Positions 25,815-34,737 of a stretch of 64,000 bases of DNA are shown here, piece after piece. The notes beneath the pieces were generated by a model that was not told the DNA's origin, searched no databases, and saw only the letters and a list, made by a program, of their open reading frames with translations. A program made the position numbers and the translations under genes. Every line of letters begins with the position of its first letter. The stretch's first letter is position 1. This DNA comes from Nesterenkonia aurantiaca (GTDB lineage: Bacteria > Actinomycetota > Actinomycetes > Actinomycetales > Micrococcaceae), in the NCBI RefSeq assembly GCF_004364585.1, contig NZ_SOAN01000010.1:1-64000 (forward strand). The letters are read 5' to 3'.

Positions 25815-26129
25815 ATGAATATCACCGGCTGGCAGATCGCGATCATCGCGCTGCTCATCATCCTGCTCTTCGGAGCCCCGAAGCTGCCCAAGCTGGCCAA
25901 GTCCGTAGGCCAGTCGATGCGCATCTTCCGGTCCGAGGTGCGCACCATGAGCGAGGAGTCCAAGCGGAACTCCTCTGACTCTGATGCCCCTGACGTCGCG
26001 GCCGAGCCCAGCGACGACCCCCGCCGGGATGAGCGTGCTCCCGTGGAGGGCCGTGTGCTCAACCCGAATGACTCCACCGCCGAGCAGGCCCGCCGCACCG
26101 AGCGGGAGCAGCGGGGAGACCACCGCTAA
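25815..26129 (+). CDS. tatA: Twin-arginine translocase subunit TatA
   Basis: A 104-residue TatA: short N-terminal periplasmic end, membrane helix IAIIALLIILLFGAPKLPKLAKSVGQS with the conserved FGxxKLP hinge, amphipathic helix, then a polar Ser/Asp/Arg-rich tail. It multimerises to form the pore for folded proteins. GAGGAAAGG lies upstream of the ATG, and a -10-like TAGCAT overlaps the pafBC stop codon (25784-25789), so it may have its own leadered promoter. tatC follows after 5 bases. Confidence 0.96.
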   Translation: MNITGWQIAIIALLIILLFGAPKLPKLAKSVGQSMRIFRSEVRTMSEESKRNSSDSDAPDVAAEPSDDPRRDERAPVEGRVLNPNDSTAEQARRTEREQRGDHR

Positions 26130-26134
26130 GCAGC

Positions 26135-26938
26135 ATGGCCACCTCGAAGAAGCGGCGGCGCGACCCCGAGCGCACGATGGCGCTGAAGGAGCATCTCCGA
26201 GAGCTGCGCAATCGCCTGATCAAGGCGGCCATCGGAATCCTGCTGGGTGCGATCGCCGGCTTCTTCCTCTATGACTGGCTGTTCCGGCTGCTCGCCGAGC
26301 CGATCGTGGGCTACGAGGTGGAGGGCCGGCTCGCCGAGATCGCGTTCAACACCGTGGGCGGCCCGCTGGATCTGATGATCCGACTCTCGCTCTTCGTCGG
26401 CGTCGTGATCTCCTCACCCGTCTGGCTCTACCAGATCTGGGCGTTCATCATGCCGGGTCTGAAGAAGACCGAGAAGCGCTACGCCATCGGCTTCATCGCC
26501 GCCTCCGTGCCGCTGTTCCTCGGCGGAATCGTCGGGGCCTACAGCGTGCTGCCCCAGGCCATCAACTTCTTCTTCGCGCTGAACCCCGAGGGCACCTCGA
26601 ACCTGATCAACCCTGATGTGTACTTCACCTTCGTGCTGCACCTGTTCCTGGCCTTCGGCCTGGCCATGGTGATCCCGGTGGTGCTGGTCGGGATCAACAT
26701 GATGGGCCTGGTCACCGGCAAGCAGGTGCTCAAGGCCTGGCGCGGAGTGGTGATGCTCATCGCCGTGGTCTCCGCGCTGGCCGCCCCCGGAGGCGACGCG
26801 GTGAGCATGTTCTTCATCGCCCTGCCGCTGACCGTGCTCTTCGGGATCGCGATCCTGCTGTGCATGCTCAACGATCGACGCCGGTCCAAGCGCGAAGCCG
26901 CCCGCGAGACCGAGATCGACGAGCTCCTGCTCGACTAG
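26135..26938 (+). CDS. tatC: Twin-arginine translocase subunit TatC
   Basis: A 267-residue receptor for twin-arginine signal peptides with six membrane helices. The N-terminal LKEHLRELRNRLIKA, including the critical Glu, and the loop FIMPGLKKTEKRY are conserved. Last gene of the trmI-to-tat cluster; convergent with the ATP-grasp gene. A short stem CCTGG...CCAGG at 26941-26960 lies just past the stop. Confidence 0.96.
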   Translation: MATSKKRRRDPERTMALKEHLRELRNRLIKAAIGILLGAIAGFFLYDWLFRLLAEPIVGYEVEGRLAEIAFNTVGGPLDLMIRLSLFVGVVISSPVWLYQIWAFIMPGLKKTEKRYAIGFIAASVPLFLGGIVGAYSVLPQAINFFFALNPEGTSNLINPDVYFTFVLHLFLAFGLAMVIPVVLVGINMMGLVTGKQVLKAWRGVVMLIAVVSALAAPGGDAVSMFFIALPLTVLFGIAILLCMLNDRRRSKREAARETEIDELLLD

Positions 26939-26978
26939 GTCCTGGCTGAGTACAACCAGGCCGGGCCGGGCCCCTCGA

Positions 26979-28052
26979 TCACACGGTGGCCCGGATCGCT
27001 TCCCGGTTCCGGCCGAGAAGCTCCCACCCCAGTCCCGTGAAACACGGCCCGGAGGTCGCCTCGGAGAACTTGATGTCGTTATGTCCGCTGTTCCACTCCA
27101 GCACTTGAACCGAACCGTCGCGAGCAACGGTCAGATCCCAGCCGATGGACGGGACCACCGGGATTCGCCGGTGCAGCCGTTCGACCGCCTCGAGACATGC
27201 GGCGTAGTTCGGCACCTGGTTGCCGGCGAAGACGAAGCCAGAGTCGGGATGCCGGTCGATCTCGAGCCAGTCCACCGAGTATCCGACCGGGCTGAATACG
27301 CCGGTAGCAGTATCGAGAAGAACCCGGATGTTGGAATCTGAGATCACGTGGTCTTCGGTATCCCGGCCGAAGCGCAGGTAGGCGTCCCTGACGGTGATCG
27401 TCCCGTCAGGTTCGACTACGCTCGTCATCCGCAGCGTCCCGACCGAGCGGGACGCGACCTGGGCGAAGGTCTCGTGCTGGTCGATGAAGGGCTGAATCAC
27501 GCCGTCGGGAAGACTCGCCGCGGCCCGCGTGAACCCGTCTCGATCCAGGAGATGCACGCCCCGGCCGCGATCACTCGCGTCAGCCTTGAAGGCGATCTTG
27601 TCTCCGCCGGCAAAGATGAGGTCGGTGAACTCTTCCAACGAGGAGACCCGTTCGAGGGATGAATTGAACAGCCGACCCTTGGCCACGTATCCGCAGTCGG
27701 GAATCTCCTTCTCGTGCCCGAAGATGCGCGATGTCATCGAGCGCATGTCCGAGAGCTCGGCATACCGACCTTCGATGGCTGGAAGCACCACCGACATGTA
27801 GTAGTTGTCGGGGATCCATCCCTCGCGGAACTCACCGGCGATCGTGCCATAGACGTAGAGCCAGGGGGCATAGCTCTTGGAGCCGAGCACCTCCACGGCG
27901 TAGGCATCGGCCTGAGCCCTGAGATGCTTCGGGAGCGGACCCTTCGCCGCTTCGATCGATCTGAGCACCTTCGCGGCGTTCCGGCTGTTCAGACGTGAAC
28001 GGACTCGCATCCGCAGGTCATTCTCGGTCTGCTCTATCGTGTTCAGATTCAT
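26979..28052 (-). CDS. ATP-grasp protein, sugar-transfer-associated type
   Basis: A 357-residue ATP-grasp enzyme resembling the ATPgrasp_ST family found near polysaccharide or teichuronic-type genes. Helical N-terminus (about 1-110), then the nucleotide site: FKADASDRGRGVHLLDRDGF, QPFIDQHETFAQVASRS, GTLRMTSVV and the metal-binding end GWDLTVARDG then VLEWNSGHND. It probably ligates an amino acid or carboxylate to a sugar or peptide, but no glycosyltransferase or partner gene is next to it. GAGGAG lies 6 bases before the ATG. Upstream DNA is AT-rich and the gene stands alone between tatC and pepN, suggesting insertion. Confidence 0.8.
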   Translation of the reverse strand: MNLNTIEQTENDLRMRVRSRLNSRNAAKVLRSIEAAKGPLPKHLRAQADAYAVEVLGSKSYAPWLYVYGTIAGEFREGWIPDNYYMSVVLPAIEGRYAELSDMRSMTSRIFGHEKEIPDCGYVAKGRLFNSSLERVSSLEEFTDLIFAGGDKIAFKADASDRGRGVHLLDRDGFTRAAASLPDGVIQPFIDQHETFAQVASRSVGTLRMTSVVEPDGTITVRDAYLRFGRDTEDHVISDSNIRVLLDTATGVFSPVGYSVDWLEIDRHPDSGFVFAGNQVPNYAACLEAVERLHRRIPVVPSIGWDLTVARDGSVQVLEWNSGHNDIKFSEATSGPCFTGLGWELLGRNREAIRATV

Positions 28053-28204
28053 GCCGACTCCTCTGATTTCAGGTGCTGACAATATATGTTCATCTGGACA
28101 CAAAAGACAGGGTTCTGCTGAATCGGAGAAGAATTCACGGGGAGTCTTCTGCAGAAGGAGTCTGATCGCAGCCCTGGGCCCCTCTCGTACCCTCTCGAGC
28201 GATC

Positions 28205-28276
28205 TGTCGCATGCCCATGCCATGTCCCACGGCTATGGACGGAAATAGCGATGGGACATGGCATAGAGGTGCGACA
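28205..28276. repeat. 72-bp imperfect palindrome (long hairpin)
   Basis: Left arm 28205-28236 and right arm 28245-28276 pair over about 25 of 32 positions, including TGTCGCA, ATGCCATGTCCCA and GCTAT, around an 8-base loop GGACGGAA. It lies 59 bases past the 3' end of pepN and about 150 bases upstream of the ATP-grasp start. The remaining bases of the 28053-28334 gap hold the AT-rich ATP-grasp promoter region and GC-rich sequence with no gene I can support. Confidence 0.8.
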
Positions 28277-28334
28277 AACCCGTCGCGGGAGGCCCGGCCG
28301 GCTCGCCCACCCAGCCCCTGGCGGGAGGCCCCGC

Positions 28335-31085
28335 TCAGGCCTGGGCCGCCGCCTGGGCGCGGAGTCCGCGCAGCAGCTGATCCTGTTCCTCGATGAGCAG
28401 CCGGCGCAGCGCCGCGGGGGCCTCGGCGTTCGCCTCAAGCCAGGCCTGGGTGCGCAGCGCCACCGGGTGCTCGATCGGCTCTGCTCCGACCTCGAGATCC
28501 TGGGCCCCGGGGTAGAGCCCGGAGACCACCCGGGTGGCCTGTCCCTGGCTCATCCGTTCCCATACCTCGGTGAGCGCCTCGAAGTAAGCCTCGCTCTGGC
28601 GCTCGATCACCGCGGCAGTCTCCGGGTCACCGGCCACGGTGAAGCCCTCCACGGTCGCGGTGAGGTGGTCGTTGGAGAGCTCCTGGCCGGCGTCGTCCGT
28701 CCCGGCCAGCGCCTGCCCGAAGGCCCGCTCCTTGACCCGACGGTCAGGCCGCGCGGCGGCGGCGAGCCGGTGCGCGATCCGGGCCCGGGCGGTGGTCTTC
28801 GCGGTGAGCTCGGCATCCAGCTGGTCCAGGCTGACCCGGCCGTGCGCGGCCAGGGCCTGCAGGAACGCCCAGCGCAGCTCCTCGTCGATCCGGAGCCCGG
28901 AGATCCCGTGGTCTGCCGCGCCGCCGTCGAGCAGCGCCTCGAGCAGCTCCAGCTGCGAGCCTTCGCGGCGGGACAGCGTGGCCAGGGCGCGGGCGGTCGC
29001 GCGCTGGTGGTCCCCGCCGCTGCGCCGGGTCAGCTCCGCGGCGAGCCGGGCGGCGAGGTCACGCTGCAGCGTGCCCCGCTCCGCCACCGGGGTATAGCGC
29101 TCCAGCGCGGCCAGCGACTGGCGCAGCAGCCCTTGGACGACGACGATCTCTTCGATGTCCAGGCCCAGCTGTTGCACGGCGGCCAGGAAGCGGCGGGCGG
29201 GCAGCTCGCCGTCGCGCACCATCGACCACAGCGCGGCCCATACGGTGGCGCGCGCCAGCGGATCGGCCACCGGGTAGCTCAGCACGGCGGCGAGCGACTC
29301 CGCGTCCAGGCTGAGCTTGGCGTAGGTCAGATCATCCTCGTTGGGCAGCAGCAGCCGCGGCAGGTCCTCCGGGACGCTGAGCTCCGGCACCGGGGTCAAC
29401 CCCTCCGGAGCGGCGGGATCCAGGAAGACCTCCTGAGCGGCATGCAGCACCAGCGTCTGGCGCTCGGGATCCAGCACGTGGACCCCGACGTGGATCTTAT
29501 GCGGCCGGGACACCGACTCTCCGGTGGCCGGGTCGACGCCTTGCTCGCGGACCAGCACCTCTCCCGGCTTGAGCCCGGGCTCGAGCCCTGAGCCGAGCTC
29601 CGCGGAGAGCACCGGGACCCCAGCGGTCTGCAGCCAGGCTCGCGCCCAGTCGTCCATGTTGGCTCCGGTGACCTCCTCGAGCACCGCGAGGAAGTCCCCC
29701 AGCGAGGCGTTGCCGAAGGCGTGCCGGGCGAAGTAGCGCCGGGCGGCCTCGCGGAAGGCCTCGCGACCGGCGTAGGCGGCGAGCTGCTTGAGCACCGAGG
29801 CGCCCTTGGCGTAGGTGATCCCGTCGAAGTTCTGGTCCGCGGCCTCGAGGTCGCCGATGTCCGCGACGATCGGGTGGGTGGTGGGCAGCTGGTCCTGCAC
29901 ATACGCCCAGGCCTTGCGCCCGTTGGCGAAGGAGATCCAGGAGGTGCTCCAGTCGGTGGCCTCGTCCACGGCCAGGGACCCCATGTAGTCCGCGAAGGAC
30001 TCCTTCAGCCACAGGTCGTCCCACCAGTGCATGGTCACCAGGTCGCCGAACCACATATGCGCCATCTCATGCATCAAGGTGTTCGCCCGGGTCTCGTACT
30101 GGGCGTCGGTGGCGGCGGTGTCGAAGACGTACTTCTCGGTGAAGGTCACCAGTCCCGGGTTCTCCATCGCGCCGAGGTTGTACTCCGGGACGAAGACCTG
30201 GTCGTACTTGCCCCAGGGGTAGGGGTAGGCGAACTCGGCGTGGAAGAAGTCCAGGCCGCGCCGGGTCAGCTCCAGCAGCGCATCGGCGTCGAAGTGCTCC
30301 GCCAGGGAGGCCCGGCAGAGCACGCTCAGCGGGATCTCCACCTGCTCGCCCTCGGGCACCCCGCCGCGGTAGTGGCCCTCGACGTGGTGATACGGACCCG
30401 CCAGCAGCGCGGTGATGTAGGAGGACATCCGCGGGGTCTCGGCGAACTCCACCCGGACCAGCGGGCCGACAGCGACGCCGTCCTGTGCTGCGGCGCTGCG
30501 TGCCCCGGCGGCGCGCTCGGCCTCCGCGCCCTCCAGCGGCATCCGTGTGATGGCAGGGCTGTTGGAGCGCAGCTGCCAGTGCTGCGGACCGATGATCGAG
30601 AAGCTGAACCGGGTCTTGAGGTCCGGCTGTTCGAAGACCGGGAACACCCGGCGTGAATCGGCCGGCTCGTACTGGGTGTAGAGGTAGACCTGCTCATCCA
30701 CCGGGTCCACGAAGCGGTGCAGCCCTTCCCCGGAGCGGGAGTAGCGCGAGGTGGACCGGATCTCCACGGTGTTCTCGCCCTGCAGCCGGGGCAGCAGGAT
30801 CCGCGCCGGCCCCACATGGGTGCTCAGATCCAGCGTCTCACCGTTGAGCACCAGCGACTCCACCGAGGCGCCCAGGTGGTCCAGGAAGGTGCTGGCCCCG
30901 ACCTCGACGCTGGAGAAGTCGATGCTGGTCTGCACCGGGTAGGTCGCGGCCCCGGGGGCGGGCGCCCCGCGCAGATCCACCTCGACCCGGCAGCTCGTGA
31001 CCTCGAGCAGGGCGCTGCGCCGGGCGGCCTCCTCGCGGGTCAGGTTCTCGACGTCGGCACGGGGAAAGGGCAGCTGAGCAGTCAT
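28335..31085 (-). CDS. pepN: Aminopeptidase N
   Basis: An M1 zinc aminopeptidase of 916 residues. GAMENPGLV (about residue 305) binds the substrate N-terminus; HEMAHMWFGDLVTMHW at about 337, with the downstream Glu in LWLKESFADY, forms HExxH-x18-E. The N-terminal beta domain and the ERAP1-like C-terminal helical domain are complete. The ATG at 31085 is preferred over the TTG four codons upstream. Ribosome site is weak. The acyl-CoA oxidase gene lies upstream in the same direction with 66 bases between. Confidence 0.95.
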   Translation of the reverse strand: MTAQLPFPRADVENLTREEAARRSALLEVTSCRVEVDLRGAPAPGAATYPVQTSIDFSSVEVGASTFLDHLGASVESLVLNGETLDLSTHVGPARILLPRLQGENTVEIRSTSRYSRSGEGLHRFVDPVDEQVYLYTQYEPADSRRVFPVFEQPDLKTRFSFSIIGPQHWQLRSNSPAITRMPLEGAEAERAAGARSAAAQDGVAVGPLVRVEFAETPRMSSYITALLAGPYHHVEGHYRGGVPEGEQVEIPLSVLCRASLAEHFDADALLELTRRGLDFFHAEFAYPYPWGKYDQVFVPEYNLGAMENPGLVTFTEKYVFDTAATDAQYETRANTLMHEMAHMWFGDLVTMHWWDDLWLKESFADYMGSLAVDEATDWSTSWISFANGRKAWAYVQDQLPTTHPIVADIGDLEAADQNFDGITYAKGASVLKQLAAYAGREAFREAARRYFARHAFGNASLGDFLAVLEEVTGANMDDWARAWLQTAGVPVLSAELGSGLEPGLKPGEVLVREQGVDPATGESVSRPHKIHVGVHVLDPERQTLVLHAAQEVFLDPAAPEGLTPVPELSVPEDLPRLLLPNEDDLTYAKLSLDAESLAAVLSYPVADPLARATVWAALWSMVRDGELPARRFLAAVQQLGLDIEEIVVVQGLLRQSLAALERYTPVAERGTLQRDLAARLAAELTRRSGGDHQRATARALATLSRREGSQLELLEALLDGGAADHGISGLRIDEELRWAFLQALAAHGRVSLDQLDAELTAKTTARARIAHRLAAAARPDRRVKERAFGQALAGTDDAGQELSNDHLTATVEGFTVAGDPETAAVIERQSEAYFEALTEVWERMSQGQATRVVSGLYPGAQDLEVGAEPIEHPVALRTQAWLEANAEAPAALRRLLIEEQDQLLRGLRAQAAAQA

Positions 31086-31151
31086 CCTGCTATTCAAGCA
31101 GACCGCCGCTCAGCCGCCCATCAGCTGCGCATCAAGCGTCCCGAGGCACGC

Positions 31152-33239
31152 TCACTTCCGTCGTGCGTGGATCAGCTTCTCATCCACCGGCGCCTCGGGG
31201 GAGGCGCGCAGCGTCCGGTAGTACTCCATGGACTCGTCCTGGCGCCGCTGCTCGGAGCCGGAGGTGATCTCCATGCGCACGTGCTCGGGGGAGTAGCCGA
31301 AGGAGTCCACGATGTCCTGGGCGTGCGGGCGCAGCCGCGCCAGCAGCCGGTTCACGTACGGGCTCAGCGTGCGGGCGCGCTGGGCGGAGATCCGGCCGTG
31401 GAGCAGATACCAGTCCAGCGTGTCCTCGATCTTGGTCAGCGCGTAGAGGTCGCGCAGCCAGGTCATGATCTGCCGGGTGCCCGGATCGCTGACCTTCTCC
31501 AGGGCCTCGGTGAAGGACTCCCAGAGCAGCAGGTCCGCGTGGGCCTTGGCGGCGTTGATGATCTCGTACTGGTGTTCGTTGAAGATCTCCGCCTGCTTCG
31601 CCGCCGGCAGCTTCGAGGCCGAGCGCAGCTCGCCGGCCACGTCGATGACCATCTGCCGGGAACGGTCGGTGAGCAGCGCCCGCTGCACGTCGGGCTGCTT
31701 GAACCAGTTGGCGCTGCGGCGTTCATCTCCGGTGTCCTGGACGGACTGGAAGGCCCTGCGCAGCCCGAAGCGGTTCATCACGGTGCCTTGGGCCTGGTTG
31801 GCCACGTAGCGCGAGAGCACCCCGAAGTCGGCGCCCTTGAACTCCGCGGCGTAGTCGCTGAGCAGGCGCTTGGCCACCAGCTGGAGCAGCACGTTGTTGT
31901 CACCTTCGAAGGTGACGTAGACGTCGAGGTCCGCGCGCAGCGAGACCAGCCGGTTCTCCGAGATGAACCCGGCGCCGCCACAGGCCTCGCGGGCCTCCTG
32001 CAGGGTGTCCAGCGCGTGCCAGGTGGTCACGGACTTGATCGCCGCGGCCAGGGTCTCCAGCTCCTGCCGGTTCTCATCCGAGTCGTCCTTGCCGGAGAAC
32101 ACGTCATCGAGCTTGACCAGGAGGTTCTCGTGCGCGAAGTTCGCCGCGAAGGTGGTCGCCAACCGGGGCAACAGTCGGCGCTGGTGCAGCTGGTAGTCCA
32201 GCAGCACCTCTTCCTCGATGGTGGAGGAGGCGTTGAACTGGCGGCGCTGGTTGCCGTAGGTGACCGCGCCGATCAGCGCGAGCTTCGAGGCCGCCACCGA
32301 GGCGCCGGTGAGTGAGACCCGTCCCTGCACCAGGGTTCCCAGCATCGTGAAGAAGCGCCGGCCTGGGGAGTCGATCGGGGAGCTGTAGCTGCCGTCCGCG
32401 GCGACGTCGCCGTAGCGGTTGAGCAGGTTGGTCCGTGGGACCCGGATGTTGTCGAAGGTGAAGCAGCCGTTGTCGACCCCGTTGAGGCCGCCCTTCTGGC
32501 CCTCGTCGGTGATGGTGATCCCTGCCAGCGGCTGACCGTCCTCGCCTCGGATGTTGGTGTAGAGGCAGTGCACCCCGTGGTTGACCCCATTGGTGATCAG
32601 CTGGGCGAAGACCACGGCGTCCTTGGCGTCATTCGCGGCATTGCCGAGGTAGCGCTTGGTGGCCGCCGGGAACGGAGTGTTGAGGATGAACTCCTCGGTG
32701 TCCGGATCGTAGGTCGCGGTGGTGCCGATGGAGGCCACATCGGAGCCGTGCCCGAACTCGGTCATCGCGAAGGCGCCGGGGGCCCGGAGGTCCATGGTCG
32801 CGGGAAGGAATCGGCGGTGGTGGTCGGCGGAGCCCAGGTGCAGCACCGCGGCGGCGAAGAGCCCCCATTGGACACCGGCTTTGATCTGCAGCGAGGGGTC
32901 AGCGGTGACCAGCTCCTCGAAGGCCGCAATGTTCGCGCCATGGGCATCGGCGCCGCCGAACTCCTTGGGGAAGGCCCGGTGCACGGCGCCGTCCTCGGAG
33001 AGCTGGACCATCTGCTGAAAGACCCGCTCGCGGTGGTCCTCCTTAGAGAGCCCCTCGACCTTGTGGAAGGTGGAGTCCTTGAGCAGCTCACGGGCCTGGC
33101 GCCGGGTCTCGGCCCAGTGTCCGAGCAGCACGTCCTCCATCACCTGCTTGTCCACGCGGACCGCGTCGGCGGAATCGAGGGTCTCGATCGGGTCGGTGAT
33201 GGGGTGAGCGATCGGGTCGGTGACCGGGTGGTGTGACAT
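31152..33239 (-). CDS. Acyl-CoA oxidase/dehydrogenase (FadE5 position)
   Basis: A 695-residue acyl-CoA oxidase-type flavoenzyme for the first step of fatty-acid beta-oxidation. Key blocks: FAMTEFGHGSDVASIGTTATYD, EFILNTPFPAATKRYLGNAA, EACGGAGF and YVTFEGDNNVLLQLVAKRLL, where the Glu is the likely catalytic base. A His/Pro/Ile-rich N-terminal near-repeat (DPIAHPITDPIE) precedes the domain. GAGGAG precedes the ATG. It is divergent from thiolase-FabG4-MaoC, the arrangement of the M. tuberculosis fadE5-fadA2-fabG4-htdX region, so it supplies enoyl-CoA to that set. Confidence 0.88.
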   Translation of the reverse strand: MSHHPVTDPIAHPITDPIETLDSADAVRVDKQVMEDVLLGHWAETRRQARELLKDSTFHKVEGLSKEDHRERVFQQMVQLSEDGAVHRAFPKEFGGADAHGANIAAFEELVTADPSLQIKAGVQWGLFAAAVLHLGSADHHRRFLPATMDLRAPGAFAMTEFGHGSDVASIGTTATYDPDTEEFILNTPFPAATKRYLGNAANDAKDAVVFAQLITNGVNHGVHCLYTNIRGEDGQPLAGITITDEGQKGGLNGVDNGCFTFDNIRVPRTNLLNRYGDVAADGSYSSPIDSPGRRFFTMLGTLVQGRVSLTGASVAASKLALIGAVTYGNQRRQFNASSTIEEEVLLDYQLHQRRLLPRLATTFAANFAHENLLVKLDDVFSGKDDSDENRQELETLAAAIKSVTTWHALDTLQEAREACGGAGFISENRLVSLRADLDVYVTFEGDNNVLLQLVAKRLLSDYAAEFKGADFGVLSRYVANQAQGTVMNRFGLRRAFQSVQDTGDERRSANWFKQPDVQRALLTDRSRQMVIDVAGELRSASKLPAAKQAEIFNEHQYEIINAAKAHADLLLWESFTEALEKVSDPGTRQIMTWLRDLYALTKIEDTLDWYLLHGRISAQRARTLSPYVNRLLARLRPHAQDIVDSFGYSPEHVRMEITSGSEQRRQDESMEYYRTLRASPEAPVDEKLIHARRK

Positions 33240-33340
33240 GAGGTCTCCTCAGACTGGGGTTGAGCGTCAGGCGCACGGGATGATCGGCGCCGGTTCCTCG
33301 GCGCGGGGGTGATCAGTGATCCTGCACACAAAATAGTCTA

Positions 33341-33358
33341 TGATACTGACCAGTAACA
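33341..33358. promoter_or_regulatory. Putative TetR-type operator of the beta-oxidation locus
   Basis: TGATACTGACCAGTAACA contains the inverted repeat TACTG-AC-CAGTA with outer TG/CA. It lies between the divergent acyl-CoA oxidase and thiolase genes in AT-richer DNA (AAAATAGTCTATGATACT), where both promoters are expected. Such sites suit TetR-family fatty-acid regulators; no regulator gene is adjacent. Confidence 0.5.
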
Positions 33359-33437
33359 AATGCAAGACCTGCCGGACCCGCTGACCCAGCGGATATGCCG
33401 TCGGGTGCCTGCACCCCTCGACCCAGGAGTCAGTTCC

Positions 33438-34730
33438 ATGAGTGCACAGAACATCCGCGACGCCGTCATCATCGGCGGAAACCGCATCCCCTTCGCCCGG
33501 GCCCACACCGCCTACGCCACCGCAGGCAACCAGGACATGCTCACCTCGACGCTGAACGGCCTCGTGGCCCGCTTCGGGCTCCAGGGTGAACAGATCGGCA
33601 CCGTCGCCGCCGGTGCCGTGATGAAGCACTCCAAGAACTTCAACCTCACCCGCGAGTCGGTGCTGGGCACCCCGCTGGACCCCAAGACCCCGGCCTTCGA
33701 CGTGCAGATGGCGTGCGCCACCGGCATGGAGGCCATCGGTTCGATGGCGAACAAGATCAAGCTGGGCCAGATCGACTCGGCCATCGCCGGGGGAGTGGAC
33801 TCCATCTCCGACGCCCCGATCGTGGTCACCGACGAGCTGCGCGGGATCCTGATGGAGGCCAACCGGGCGAAGACGGTCAGCCAGCGGCTCAAGGCGCTGG
33901 CCAAGATCCGCCCAGGCCACCTGGCCCCGCAGGCCCCCGGAGTCAACGAGCCGCGCACCGGCATGTCCATGGGTGAGCACATGGCGATCACCGCCCACGC
34001 CTGGGGCATCACCCGGGCCGAGCAGGACGAGCTCGCGCTGGCCAGCCACAAGAACCTCGCCGCCGCCTACGACCGCGGCTTCTTCGACGACCTGGTCACC
34101 CCGTTCAAGGGCGTCAGCCGGGACAACAACATGCGCGCCGACTCCACCCTGGAGAAGCTGGGCAAGCTCTCCCCGGCCTTCGGGCGTGACCTCGGCAATG
34201 AGGCCACCATGACCGCGGCGAACTCCACCGCGCTGACCGACGGCGCCTCCGCAGTGCTGCTGGGCTCCGAGGAATGGGCCGATCAGCACGATCTGCCCAA
34301 GCTGGCGAACTTCATCGACTACGAGGAAGGCGCAGTGGACTTCGTCGACGGCGCCGAGGGCCTGCTGATGGCTCCCGCCTATGCCGCCGCCCGGATGCTC
34401 AAGCGCAACAACCTGAGCTTCTCGGACTTCGAATACCTCGAGATCCACGAGGCCTTCGCCTCCACGGTGCTGGCCCAGATCAAGGCCTGGGAGTCCGAGG
34501 AGTTCTGCAAGAACAAGCTCGGACTGGACTCAGCACTGGGCACCATCGACCGCAGCCGGCTCAACGTCAACGGCTCCTCACTGGCCGCCGGGCACCCCTT
34601 CGCCGCCACCGGCGGACGCATCGTCGCCACGCTGGCCAAGGCGCTGCACGGCAAGCCCGGCAAGCTCGGTTTCATCTCGGTCTGCGCCGCCGGCGGCCAG
34701 GGCATCACCGCGATCATCGAAGGACGGTAA
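33438..34730 (+). CDS. Acetyl-CoA C-acyltransferase (FadA2-like thiolase)
   Basis: A 430-residue thiolase that cleaves 3-ketoacyl-CoA. Nucleophile Cys93 in QMACATGMEA, then NSTALTDGASAVLL, EIHEAFA, the GHPFAATGGR loop and the second Cys in CAAGGQGITAI are all present. CAGGAG lies 8 bases before the ATG. It starts the three-gene operon with FabG4 and MaoC proteins (7 bases to the next start). Confidence 0.93.
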   Translation: MSAQNIRDAVIIGGNRIPFARAHTAYATAGNQDMLTSTLNGLVARFGLQGEQIGTVAAGAVMKHSKNFNLTRESVLGTPLDPKTPAFDVQMACATGMEAIGSMANKIKLGQIDSAIAGGVDSISDAPIVVTDELRGILMEANRAKTVSQRLKALAKIRPGHLAPQAPGVNEPRTGMSMGEHMAITAHAWGITRAEQDELALASHKNLAAAYDRGFFDDLVTPFKGVSRDNNMRADSTLEKLGKLSPAFGRDLGNEATMTAANSTALTDGASAVLLGSEEWADQHDLPKLANFIDYEEGAVDFVDGAEGLLMAPAYAAARMLKRNNLSFSDFEYLEIHEAFASTVLAQIKAWESEEFCKNKLGLDSALGTIDRSRLNVNGSSLAAGHPFAATGGRIVATLAKALHGKPGKLGFISVCAAGGQGITAIIEGR

Positions 34731-34737
34731 CCGCTCC

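Noticed and set aside
26941-26974. Terminator between tatC and the ATP-grasp gene.
   Set aside because: Only a five-pair stem (CCTGG/CCAGG) and a GC-rich run; no T-run, so too weak to list.
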